NCBI GenBank assembly: GCA_001724265.1
Contig: MEDY01000486.1
Span: forward strand, 1-20,644
DNA: 20,644 nucleotides
DNA from: Rhizaria sp. SCN 62-66
Taxonomy: Eukaryota; Rhizaria, unplaced
Reading direction: 5' to 3'
The first letter of the stretch is position 1, and every line of letters begins with the position of its first letter. Made by a program: the position numbers and the translations under genes. The notes under the pieces are model-generated. The model did not search any database. It was not told the DNA's origin and worked only from the letters and a program-made list of their open reading frames with translations. Shown one piece after another: positions 7,201 to 16,700 of this stretch.

Positions 7201-9617
7201 TGGAGATAGAGCCGGGTGCGCGCGGGCTCGAGCGAGGACGGCAGCCGCCGCAGGGCGAAACGGCGCGCGGAAGAGACGCGTCCGTGACCGCGGCGACAGC
7301 AGCATTGGCAGCAGCAGCGACAGCCGCCGCCGCTGGTGACACAACCGGCTTCAGTGATACAGGTGTTTTCAGAGGCATCAAGGCGCGCGACTGGCACTGG
7401 CCCTGGGATGATGATGAAGATGGCAACGGCAACACCTCAAGCGCGAACAACGGTAAGAGCAAGTCTAGCTCCAATGCCAATGCTAGTGCAGGCTTTGTGT
7501 CTTACAGTGGAGCAGACTTTGCGCAGCAGTTACGCGCGATCCAATTCGCCCCTGTCGTCGACGCCAGCGACCACAACGAGCCCCGCAGAGTCGGTGACGA
7601 CGACCTCGATCGAGACTCTGACTACAATGAGGATCACGAGCAAGGCAAGAAGCAGCGCGAGCGGAAGCGTATGCGCGCCAGCGCCAACGTTAACGACTTG
7701 CCGCGACGCCTCGGTCTGGAAGGCGTCAGCGAGCGGTTCAAGAACGTCGTCGTCGTGTTCAGCGACGACCTGGACAAGAACACGGACTCTGACTTAGACG
7801 ATAGCGGAAGTGAGGCGCACGACGACTGTGACGATCGCGCCCAGCTGTCGCGGCTCCAGCACAGCTTTCTCGATCATGGGGGGCTTCGCAGAAGCCGCAG
7901 CAAGTACAACAGCAGGCGCTTTAGTGGTCGTGGTGGTGGTTGCGCGAAACGCCCGCGGCTGGCCTCCCTGGAGTACCTCCTTCGCGACGACAGAGCCGGC
8001 GCTGGTGGCGACGACGACGAGGCCGACGATGGGAGTCGGGAGCAGCAGTGGGTGCAGTTGCGACAGGGGCAGCAGATGCTTCAGCGCGAGCAGGAGCACC
8101 TGCGGCGGCAGCAGGAGGAGCTCGTGCGCCTGCAGCAGCAGCACGAGGCGCGTCTGCGCGAGGTGCGCGAGCGCGAGCTTGAGCATCAGCAGCACCAGCT
8201 CCGGCTCGAGTTCTGGCAGCAACAGGAAGAGGAAGAGCTGTACCATCAGCGTGACGACACCGCGGCCGTGGTCAAGAACGACATTGCGGCCATGGGCAAG
8301 AGCGACGCGGCCGCCAAGATCAAGATTGGTGTGAACCCTCCGGCAAACAAGAACGCCGCAAGTGCGAAAGCTGGCGCTTCCCGCAGGTCTAACTCTCGCT
8401 CAAAGCCTCGGGCTACTGTCTCTCGTACCAGTTCCAGCTCAAGGTTTAAGCTTAGTGTTGATTCTGCCTCGGACTCAGACTCTGACGTTGCAATTGTTGG
8501 TGATACGGTGCACTACACTCAAACAGACTCCATAGAACAGCAGCAAGTGCAGGAGCTGCCGCTAGGGCGGGGACAGCGGAACGCTCGCAAGCGCACAATG
8601 TCTTCGCAAACACTGACACAGACCCAGTCACCAACACACTCTTCTTTGCACGCAGAGCTTCAGTTCGGCTCACAGTCGCAGTTTTACGCGCCGACACAGG
8701 ACCTGGCACCTGACGAGATTGAGCCACCGTCACAACATCAACCGCAGACGCCGCCTCCGCAGCGCACTCCGCCTCGTCGGCAAACCTCGCCTTCGCAGAA
8801 GACCCCGCCTCGGAGCCAAAAACAGCAGTTGACTCAGTCGCAGCAGCTGCAACAGCAGCCGCAAACGCCGCCTGAGCACAAACAGCAGAGACAACGCGAG
8901 AAGTAGCTTCAACGGCAACTGGAGCGCGCGATGCGGACCCTGAGTTCGAGCTCTGACTCAGAGGCGACCTCTGGCTCCAGCTCCAGCTCAAGCTCCAGCT
9001 CAAGCTCAAGCTCAAGCCCCAGCTCTGACGCTGACTCTGACGATAATGCTGATGTGACCGTCAACGACAACGACAACGGTAACGCCAACGATGATCATGT
9101 GAAGAAGTCTTGCGATGACGGCGAAAGTGAGCGCGTGCAACAACGTGAGAACGATCTGCAGACGCACAAGCAACTTTTTCGTCAGCGGCCTCAACAGCAG
9201 CAGCAGGCGCGGCGGGGGCAGCAAAAGCGGCCGCTCGAACTCGACGACTCTGAGGACTTTGGCAACGACCAGAGTGACGACGAGTTGGCTTTGCCGCCTG
9301 TTCAGTCATAGCATCGCGAAACGAACACTGACACTGAGGACAACACTGACTCAAGCTCAAGTGTTGCCGTTGTCTCTGTACCTGCTGCCGCTGCCGCTAT
9401 GGAGACTATTGTTGAGTCGGTGACAACGCCTCTCGAAGCACGTTCTGCAGTTACAGTTATCACAAAGACTACCATCACGGCGGATGAGATTGCAACTGTC
9501 GAAGCGACAGTAGTCGCTAATAATACCCAGCCTGTACTGGATTCTGAAAATGATGTGATCGTTGTTAGCAGTGATAGTGACAATGAGAGCACGGATGGTC
9601 AGATTTCTCAAGATTAA
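1263..9617 (+). CDS. giant low-complexity, probably nuclear protein with SUMO-interaction-like motifs (about 2752 aa)
   Basis: join(1263-1317, 1414-9617). ATG 1263 is the first ATG after TAA 1236, with A at -3. The frame stays open to TAA 9615 if TAG at 1554, 4236, 8904 and 9309 (residues 66, 960, 2516, 2651) is sense. No in-frame TAA or TGA was found. Visible parts: Ser/Arg-Ser-Asp repeats (about 190-215, 345-365), an Asp/Gly run (282-302), Gln-rich tracts (about 390-410, 948-970), an Ala-rich helical stretch (1126-1268), candidate ordered helical blocks (1599-1677, 1892-1938), an NLS-like KKQRERKRMR (about 2097), a Gln/Glu/Arg coiled coil (2228-2300), a Thr/Ser-Pro-rich segment (about 2458-2507), and SIM-like motifs at 278, 557, 2130, 2377 and 2733. 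VKTE at 183-186 fits a sumoylation consensus. No catalytic domain is recognised. Basic clusters and SIMs suggest a nuclear scaffold or regulator (inference). ATG 1587 is a later alternative start. Confidence 0.75.
1318..1413 (+). other. spliceosomal intron, 96 nt, phase 1
   Basis: GTACGT donor at 1318, AT-rich interior, branch-site-like ATAAC at about 1391-1395, then a TTTTTTCAC pyrimidine run and an AAAG acceptor ending at 1413. Splicing joins ...QLART-G|CT-SNSSTSRATRTSV... in phase. It removes in-frame stops, including TAA at 1392, and links an ATG-initiated 55-nt exon to the coding-like sequence that precedes ATG 1548 and 1587. The later AG at 1431-1432 would put the join out of frame. Confidence 0.65.
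1554..1556 (+). other. in-frame TAG read as sense (residue 66)
   Basis: Context is A-M-P-[TAG]-L-N-I-P-G-V. The upstream stretch (VPATAVSPPGPTITGAAPVV, then PAPASAPVPS) and the downstream stretch have the same coding character. It is the first of four TAGs in this gene. If TAG were stop, translation would have to start at ATG 1587. Confidence 0.6.
1944..2020 (+). repeat. Ser/Arg/Gly codon repeat
   Basis: AGC/CGC/GGC-type codons encode SR, SD, SG and NR dipeptides and then a Gly-Ser run. It is an imperfect trinucleotide-phase repeat within the coding sequence, and SR-like in composition. A related block lies at 2392-2447. Confidence 0.7.
2202..2275 (+). repeat. GAC/GGC trinucleotide repeat encoding an Asp/Gly run
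   Basis: Mostly GAC and GGC codons giving a poly-Asp then Asp-Gly tract, directly after the hydrophobic IVIG of the first SIM-like motif. Confidence 0.75.
2392..2447 (+). repeat. SRSDSRSGSR-type repeat
   Basis: Tandem AGCCGCAGTGAC-like 12-mers encode alternating Ser-Arg/Ser-Asp or Ser-Gly. It is closely related to the block at 1944-2020 and may derive from it by duplication. Confidence 0.7.
2519..2603 (+). repeat. CAG/CAA-rich polyglutamine tract
   Basis: CAG-rich codons with interspersed GAG, AAG and TGG encode a Gln/Glu-rich stretch. Gln is written with CAG and CAA; no TAG occurs in this tract. Confidence 0.75.
4200..4266 (+). repeat. polyglutamine tract containing an in-frame TAG
   Basis: CAACAGCAACAG...CAGCAACAACTCGAA-TAG, then CAACAACAG and a CAG run. 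The Gln-rich character is the same on both sides of the TAG at 4236-4238, which is the best local indication that TAG stands for Gln. Confidence 0.8.
4236..4238 (+). other. in-frame TAG read as sense (residue 960)
   Basis: Context is Q-Q-Q-L-E-[TAG]-Q-Q-Q. The frame remains open from here through 4377 and on to 8903, and the connecting 138 nt are coding-like (PPLPAPPTASALFSPVPAAP). Confidence 0.75.
4734..5163 (+). repeat. GCN-rich polyalanine region
   Basis: Long Ala-dominated stretch with interspersed Val, Glu, Lys and Arg (for example AAAVKKAEAKVAAEARVRQA). It could form long helices. The high GC keeps other frames and the opposite strand open, producing spurious ORFs. Confidence 0.7.
8040..8258 (+). 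other. coiled-coil-encoding segment
   Basis: Gln/Glu/Arg-rich heptad-like sequence (for example LRRQQEELVRLQQQHEARLR), residues about 2228-2300. It suggests self-association or partner binding. Identified by composition and spacing only. Confidence 0.6.
8904..8906 (+). other. in-frame TAG read as sense (residue 2516)
   Basis: Context is R-Q-R-E-K-[TAG]-L-Q-R-Q-L-E-R-A. Gln-rich coding continues through the TAG in the same frame to 9308. Confidence 0.75.
8970..9026 (+). repeat. AGCTCA/AGCTCC hexanucleotide repeat encoding polyserine
   Basis: Alternating AGC and TCN codons give a run of about 18 Ser, followed by an acidic Asp-rich stretch. It is an in-frame hexamer microsatellite, probably variable between isolates. 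Confidence 0.75.
9309..9311 (+). other. in-frame TAG read as sense (residue 2651)
   Basis: Context is P-P-V-Q-S-[TAG]-H-R-E-T-N-T-D. The frame continues open for 101 further codons to TAA 9615 and includes the C-terminal SIM-like motif VIVVSSDSDNE. Confidence 0.75.
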
Positions 9618-9689
9618 CCACAAACAACGTCATGCGTGCGTTTTTTCATTGTTTGGCCGGTTAAGCTTGATGATTGATAGATTTTTGGA

Positions 9690-9711
9690 TGTTCTTCAAC
9701 ACTGAAGAACA
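9690..9711 (+). terminator. perfect hairpin 73 nt after the gene end
   Basis: Arms TGTTCTTCA (9690-9698) and TGAAGAACA (9703-9711) are exact reverse complements around an ACAC loop. It lies in the inferred 3' UTR of the 1263-9617 gene. A role in mRNA 3'-end formation or stability is inferred only from position and from the similar placement of hairpins after the next gene. Confidence 0.5.
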
Positions 9712-10105
9712 AACTACGAAACATATGTGCTACTCTTATTTATATTTACTTAGATCTTTCAAACGCATGACCTTGATTAATCGTTGCTGAATGCAGCATT
9801 GGTAGTTTAATTTGATGAACCTTGACACTACTAGCAATATGATACTTACTCCCACGAATCACCCAATCAATAGCATACAAATATAGAACTCGTATTTCAA
9901 CCACAGGCTCATATCAGCAGATGATCAGTTCCTACAATGTACAAAAGAATCATCTTACTGTACTAGTATTGATAAAAGTAACTGTCGGAAACAATCATAA
10001 GTCCAACATCATCAATACAAATACGCATCATCACAATGTTATCATAGTTCCTGCTGTACTAAACAATATCGCAGTCATGACGACAAGATCTGTTATAAAA
10101 CTTAC

Positions 10106-10384
10106 TCACAACGACCACACGGGCAACAGCAGTGGAGTTGACATAAAAGTGGAACTTAAAATTACGATTGTGTTCGCCCAAATCTCGCTCCGAAACATAA
10201 GGTGACCATGGCGATGGGCGGCTAAACATGTTGTGATGAAAACAAAAACAACCCGAGCCGAGCCGAATTGCCGAGCGGTACTTTTTGACAATTTCTCTAA
10301 ATAATTTGTTATTTTACGGGTATATAATGCTCGCCAAGGAGTGATCTTAATGCTTTCTGGCAGAAAAAGTGCGAATTTATTCAT
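10106..10384 (-). CDS. small hypothetical ORF, 92 codons
   Basis: ATG at 10384-10382, ending TGA at 10108-10106. The product begins MNKFALFLPESIKITPWRAL. The N-terminal half looks moderately protein-like; the C-terminal half is hydrophobic and could be chance. It lies just downstream, on the same strand, of the 75-codon ORF at 10423-10650. Not recognised; it may be a relic or noise. Confidence 0.15.
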   Translation of the reverse strand: MNKFALFLPESIKITPWRALYTRKITNYLEKLSKSTARQFGSARVVFVFITTCLAAHRHGHLMFRSEIWANTIVILSSTFMSTPLLLPVWSL

Positions 10385-10422
10385 GTAGATTTTAGGCAGG
10401 CATCTGGCGTCTTGATAGCTCG

Positions 10423-10650
10423 TTATTTTTGTCCCAAAATTCGTGCCAACCAGCCGACAGACTCCTCGTGCATATCAAGAACTTTACACGCGTGAATTAT
10501 GTTCGCGTTGCTGTTTCGTTTTAATAATAAGAATGAAATCTGTGTGAACTCTTTTGCTTTATCTTGTCTGATTGCTTCTATGCTATTAATCATCTCTAAA
10601 CTTGATTTTTTTCTCCAGAAATCCCTTGCTCCTCCTTCGTGAACCAACAT
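10423..10650 (-). CDS. small hypothetical ORF, 75 codons
   Basis: ATG at 10650-10648, preceded in frame by TAA five codons upstream and ended by TAA. The product is charged and balanced: MLVHEGGARDFWRKKSSLEM at the start, then an Ile/Lys/Glu helix-like stretch and VLDMHEESVGWLARILGQK at the end. It looks more protein-like than chance ORFs in this spacer, and its codons are AT-rich, unlike the giant genes. It may be a small gene, a terminal exon or a relic. No family recognised. Confidence 0.3.
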   Translation of the reverse strand: MLVHEGGARDFWRKKSSLEMINSIEAIRQDKAKEFTQISFLLLKRNSNANIIHACKVLDMHEESVGWLARILGQK

Positions 10651-10652
10651 TT

Positions 10653-10775
10653 CGTGCCAGCTTTATTTCCTTCTACCTTCTCTGATCATTGCTCTCTCTT
10701 GCCACTCACGTACTTTCTTGGGTTTTCTTTGCTTGCTTCTTTGCTTTTTGTTCGCTTGCTGTCTTTCAACCCCAG
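10653..10775 (+). promoter_or_regulatory. pyrimidine-rich leader ending in CAG directly before the start codon
   Basis: About 120 nt dominated by T and C (CTTGCTTCTTTGCTTTTTG and similar), ending CAACCCCAG|ATG. The pyrimidine tract plus CAG is what a 3' splice site looks like. It could belong to a 5' UTR intron (GTACTT at 10710 is a possible donor, giving 66 nt), to a spliced-leader acceptor, or simply be an initiator-type leader. Confidence 0.4.
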
Positions 10776-13700
10776 ATGGCTTCACTTCAAAGTCTTCGGC
10801 GCCTTTGTCCGCTCCTAGGCTTTTTCGTGTTATTCCTTGTCTCGCTCGCCACCCATGGCACCGCAGACATGGGGTTTACCGGCGTCACTCTTGTCGAAAA
10901 CTCCGGTGACAATGTTGCGGGCACGAGCGAGTTTACTCTTGCGTGGTCATATGCGTCCAACGTCACAAGCACCACCGTTTTTACGAACGCCATCAGCCTC
11001 CAGTTTGATGGTTTGTCTTCAGACCCTCAGCTGTTTACGGAAGTCACCCCCACGTTTTCATCCTCTGATTGCACCGTCACCGCTGATATGGATGTTAATC
11101 GGAACATTATGCTGTCTTTTGTCTGTGTCTCCAACGACTTTCCCGATACCCCCAACAATGTCGTCATGACACTCAAACGCAGTACCGATACTTCGATTGC
11201 TTGTGATTCATATGCCCCTTACGTGCTTAGCCCGGTCGGAGTAGGCTCCATCTCACCACAAACTGTCGCAGTAAACTACTATTTTGATCTCTGTGGCGTA
11301 TCCTTTTCAGGTGCCACTTTAACTTCGGCTTTAAGCAACGGCGCACCCGTGGTCATTTTCTCGTGGACAAATGTGACAGAGTCCACGCATAAGATCTTCA
11401 ACCCCACACTAAGCATTGGGAATGTTGCCGGCGACAATGTTTTTGCCTCTGTTTCTAGCAACCCTATCACCGTCGCGGGCTCCGACAACGTTACTGTGTC
11501 GGCGACCATGGGCGACGGCAGCGTGGGCGACACAATCACGCTGCTGTTCAGCATCCCAACCGGCAAGAAGCTCCCCACGATTGGCTCTTTCATCATTCCT
11601 GCAACCACCATCGGCGCGTTTTGCCCCAATGCGTACAGCGGCGACTACACTCTTTCTCCGTCTCCCGCAAACCGCGTGACTGTTGCGGGCGTGCTCACCA
11701 CAAAAGTGAAGCTTGCCTCGTGCCCGCAGCTGAACGGTGTCTCTGTCACCGTCGTTACTCACAAGGTGAATGCTGACATCATTGTGGCGTGGACAAATTT
11801 TACCAACGCTGACAACTTGCCTGCGTCTGCGCTCTCTGAACTTAAGTTTCGTACTGACACGGGAGACGACTATCCTCTCCTTGCTCACATTGTTGACTTG
11901 GCTTCTGTTGTTATCAACGCCGACACTGGGGTTGATGTCACGTACAACCAGTCTGTGTACACTCTTAAGTTTACGACACGCAATAACGCTGCACTTCCCA
12001 GTAGTGGCTCATTTATGTTCCGAGCCAATCTGACCGTTGGCACTACGTGCGAGTCCACCTCTAGCTACCATCTCTCGGCCATCACAGCTAACATCCTCAG
12101 CGTGTCCGGCGACTCCAGCTCTAAGGTGCTCACCACCGTTAACGCGGCTCTGTGCCCTGTCAACCGCTTTAAAAACGTCATGTTGACTACCTTGACCAAC
12201 GCCGCCAACGCGGCGGCTGGCTCAGTATCACTGCGTCTGCAATGGACGTCATTCACAGAGAACTTTGGGTTCGACGGAAGCCCCGTCTTCAGCATTGTGG
12301 CCAGTATTAACACGGGTCTTTTTCCTGATTTTACTCAAACACTTGCGGTTTACACCTCTGCTAACATGCTCGTCGACGGCATTACTGTAACTGCAAGGCA
12401 TGTTTACTCTACGGGTCAGATTGCGGTCACAATCAGCAAGACTGAGGGCGTGACGTTCCCGACCTCGGGCTATTTTGACCTGACACCCCCACGTCTGACG
12501 GGTGAGGATGCCGCTCATCTGGAATGTGATATTTTTGACACGTACACCGTTTCTAGCGCTAATATTAGCAACATTGTGTCTGTCAGCCCGTCAGGCTCGT
12601 TAAGCAGCAAGTTTGTGTGGCAGTGGTGTCCCGTCCAGATTCAAATGGCTGAATTGGCTTTTAATCACGAAAATGAAGAGGCTTGGTTTACGTTGTACTG
12701 GGAGGCGGTGATTGCAACCAGTGATAACCCACTCGTACCGGAGCTGCGTGTGGTCATGGACAACGGGCTCTTCAAGGCCATGGAGGATACTTTCTACGTT
12801 AATAAGAACACCGACTATCCTGTTACCGCCAAGATCTCCGTCGATGGCGGCCCACTCACGCTCACCTTTACCGATGCTGTTAACAAACCGCTTCCGCAGC
12901 GCGGCGGCTTAGATATCAGCCTTGATTTTATGGACTCCATTGAGTTCTCGTGTACATCGCAGACCAAGACCAACATTACAGTTCAGACCAGCAACAGTAC
13001 AAACACCCTGATTTCAAACGACGACGACTCCACTTTTCTTCATGACGTCGCCCACACACCTTCATGCCCCAATATGTCAGGAGTTACAGTAACGCAAAAC
13101 GCGACCAAAATTACACTTGCCTGGACGGGGTACATAAACGAAGATTACCTGCAGCTGAAGCTGGGCATGGTAAGCCTGAAGATCACACCTGCCACAAGCT
13201 CTGAATACGTCTTTCAAGCTGTCAAAACCTCAAACTCTTCAGTGATGGTTGAAGAAAATAAGTTCACGCACTACGCTTTACTCACTGATAGCGATGGCGA
13301 CCTCTTTGTCAGCTTCTACCAAAATGGAACTCATGACATGTTTCCCCATCAGGGCTCTATCACCTTTGAAACGGTGCTTGTCTCGAAGTGTGGCGTTGCC
13401 GATGCCGCGCAGCAGCTGCGCCCTGCGGCCACCAAGGGCCTGGGCATGTATGCCGTTGCCAGCTTTACCGCCAGCACACCCGGCTGCATCAGCGCCTTCT
13501 CTGGTGTGCTCCTGACCACGACTCACGCTAATGACTCAATCAACAAGACTGCAATCATGGATGGTTCCACGGGATTCCGCTTTTCCTGGACCGATTTCCA
13601 GTCTAATGCGACGCGCTTTAACCGTCTTGTGAACATCTCCGTTGACGACGCGTCATTTAGCGGCCCTTCGCTTCTTGATGATGAGCAAAATGTGCCTGCA

Positions 13701-16700
13701 TCGTTGCACAACCCCGCCACAGATGCTGTTCTTGCCGACTGGAATGTGGAGGCGAATGTTGTAAACTCTGTTATTACGCTGTCCTTCATCTACAACGGCA
13801 TCGCTAGTCCCGATTTTCCCAAGACTGCATACGTTGATGTCAAGCCCCCGCGCTCGCAGCAGGCACATAACTGCGACAACGTTGAGTTGTATGTTGTTGC
13901 AAAGATGGATGGTGTTGCTACGTTTGCCCCCGTTGGTAACGATCAAAACGCGCTCGTAGCACCATACGTGTGGGCATATTGTCAAATCGAGTTTGAGAAC
14001 GTAAAACTGACCACGTCAGTGGGGAATAGTACAGCCAAGCTTGCGGTTGCCTGGGCTGATCTCGACTTGAGCGATTTTAACATCGTCACACCTGTGCTGG
14101 AGATCCGCCACGTGGGCAACACCGTGGTTTACGCTGAGACATGGGGCCCGCAAACTGTGGTCATTAACAGTGAGGCTAACGTCACTGCACAGAGCACTGA
14201 TGGTGTGATTTCACTCACATTTACACTCGCTAAGGGCACTACAATGCCTAGTGACGCCGACTTTACGCTCACGCCCGATATCCTAGCGTCCGCACACTCA
14301 TGCTCTTAGAACTTGATGGGCTCGTACAAGATCTCCTCTGCAGATATTGTCATGGCCACAGTCAGCAACTCAGCGCAGCCGCAGCTGTTGACCGCCAGCG
14401 CCCGCGCAGTCGCATGCCCAAGCATCACTGGCATGTCGCTTGCACTTGTTGGTAATAGTTTCAATGTTTCTTGGACTGGATTTAGCAATCTGGATAAACT
14501 TAAGGTTGTTGACTTTTCAAGCTACTCAATTACACTCGGTGCCAACATGGCGGCTGTGTTCACCAATGTGATCCAGCCGGCGAGCACGATCAACTTAGGT
14601 AATAATACGTTGATTGATTTGTCGTTTGCAGAAAACGCCTTTCATTTTTCCTTCTCTGGTGACTCCACCGTTGTTCCTTCCTCGGGCTCCTTCTCGTTTA
14701 GTGCCGAAGTCTCCACTACGTGCGGACTTAAGGGGACCTACACTCTCAGCATCGACAACAACACTGTCTCTGGCTTCTCTGGCACTAACTTGACTGTATC
14801 TGCATCCACCGAGCACTGCCCTGAGCCCTTCAACTTTACTGGCTTCTCAACAACGTGGAAGGACACCGGACTTGTCGGCTTCACAGTGGCGTGGACAGGA
14901 ATTATTAACCCAGACCATGTTGCGCCCAAGCCCATCAAGCTGACTTACACCAGCGGCCTCGACGGCGCCATCGACTCGCTTGCGGCCTCGGCCTCCTCAA
15001 TTGATTTCAATAACGGCGCATCCGCGTCCGCCTTGCTCGTCGAAGGCGCCATCATCATTACCTTTACGCCTGCGGCGGGCAACGTTATGCCTAGCGACGG
15101 TTCCTTTCTTATTGGTGTTACATTGAAGAGCAACGCACAGTGTGACAAGGAGGCCGTGTACACCGCCAGCTCCGAGTCAACGCTTGCTGCTGCCAGCGGC
15201 TCTCTGTTGGTCACGCTGCACACCCCGGAGTGCCCCGTTCTTGCCGTGTTCAGTGGCGTTGCTGTCACGACTCAAGTTGTTGCCGGTAAGTTGAGCTTTG
15301 TCTTCTCGTGGACAGGGTTTGAGAATGATGACAGTATGCTGCTTACGTCAGCCTTTAGCTTTTCATCTCTTGAGGACGCCAGTGATGCGTTTGACCTTAG
15401 CACCGCAGCTGACGTTTTATTCACGGATGCCTCCGACGACTCTGACATTGCTGACATTGCCTCTGTCACTGTTCAGAAGGACGCGTACATCGTCTCTTTT
15501 GCACCCACGGTCCAAACCCCTATGCCCGCGCAGGGCCGCGTGACTCTCACACCCAAGATTAACGCCACCGCAAAGTGCGGCACGACGTCTGCGTTTGTGC
15601 TCAAGTCTGGCTCTGAGTCGGCTGTGGCACTGCAACCCTCCGCAGCGGACTCGCTGTTTGTAACATACATCTCGAAATCATGCCCCGCCATCTTTACTGG
15701 GCTTGAGATTAAGTCCAATGTTGCAGCACTTGTCAGTAACACGCGCTTTGTTGTCTCTTGGACCGACTACTCCAATGACGACAATTTGGAGCTTATTGAA
15801 GCCTTCACCATTGCGCGTTCGGACCCTAGCCACACGAATCCCTTTGTTGGCTTGACTGCGAGCACGCAGCCCGTGCAGGACGGCACTGGCGCTAACGTTA
15901 ACGGCGCCACCGCAACTCTCTCCTACGATACTCTCACGGGCTCCATTACAGTCTCTTTTACTCTTGAATTTGGTGTTGATTTCCCTGCGCAGGGCTCATT
16001 TGCTGTGTTGCCCACGCTTGACTCGACTTTTGCCTGTGACAGTGTGAGTGCCTTTGCACTCACAGCCAACGCCGCCGTGGTTACCGCACCTACCCCTGTA
16101 GCGCTCGCGGCTGACTTTCACGCCGCAGTGTGCACAACTGTGACGGGCGTTCAGGTTACTCAGACCTCAGCGACCGCGTCGACACTCATGCTTGCGCTTT
16201 CCTACGCCGCGTTTAAGCAAGGCGCTGCTGCGGGCAAGATCACTCTTTCCAGCACGGGCATTACTAACTTGTACAGTAACAACACTGCGCTGTTCATTAA
16301 CGTTACTGCGCAAGACTCCAGCGTCATCACTGTTACGGGCAGTGTTGAAAATGGCGTGGTCACAATCCCATTGAGCAGCCAATTGCCGACCGCTGCTGCA
16401 GTGATGCAGATCTCTCTGCAGCTTGCTGTTACCAGTGACTGTGATCTCACTACCTCACTTATTCCCGGCACAATGGGTGACATCTCTATGTCGCTTGCGA
16501 CGGGCTTTGACTCGCTCGTTACGCCCGGATTTGCCTGCACCTTTGATTGGCGCTGCACCGGCGCCTCGGCCGGTCTCACGTGCGTTAGCACTGATGACTC
16601 CCAGTTTAGCTCTACTTGTAGCACCAACTGCGGCGACGGCACGCGCTCCAACGCGCCCTACTGTGCACGTTTTAACAACGGCCAGTACAAGGATGCCGCG

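Larger units (their letters stand above)
9618..10775. other. AT-rich intergenic spacer between the two giant genes
   Basis: It holds the hairpin at 9690-9711, two small minus-strand ORFs (10106-10384 and 10423-10650), a TATATAA at 10321 and the pyrimidine-rich leader before ATG 10776. The open frame 9921-10205 is AT-rich with no coding signature. No RNA gene is recognisable. Confidence 0.6.

Noticed and set aside
1553-8260. Many long antisense and alternative-frame ORFs within the large gene
   Set aside because: They are shadows of GC-rich trinucleotide repeats (CAG, GCN, GAC); their products are homopolymeric Leu, Arg or Ala and have no independent coding signal.
1587-9617. Four separate genes, or a pseudogene with premature stops
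   Set aside because: All breaks are TAG, all pieces are in one frame, the bridges are coding-like, and there are no TAA, TGA or frameshifts across 8 kb; random decay would not spare TAA and TGA.
10262-10282. GCCGAGCGGT, as in the D-arm of eukaryotic Leu/Ser tRNAs
   Set aside because: The following sequence has no anticodon arm, T-arm or acceptor; it runs into TTTTTGACAATTTC.
14307-14309. Programmed stop-codon readthrough as the general explanation
   Set aside because: The contexts after the TAGs differ and lack a shared CARYYA-type signal; five independent readthrough sites in two genes is less economical than reassignment, although not formally excluded.
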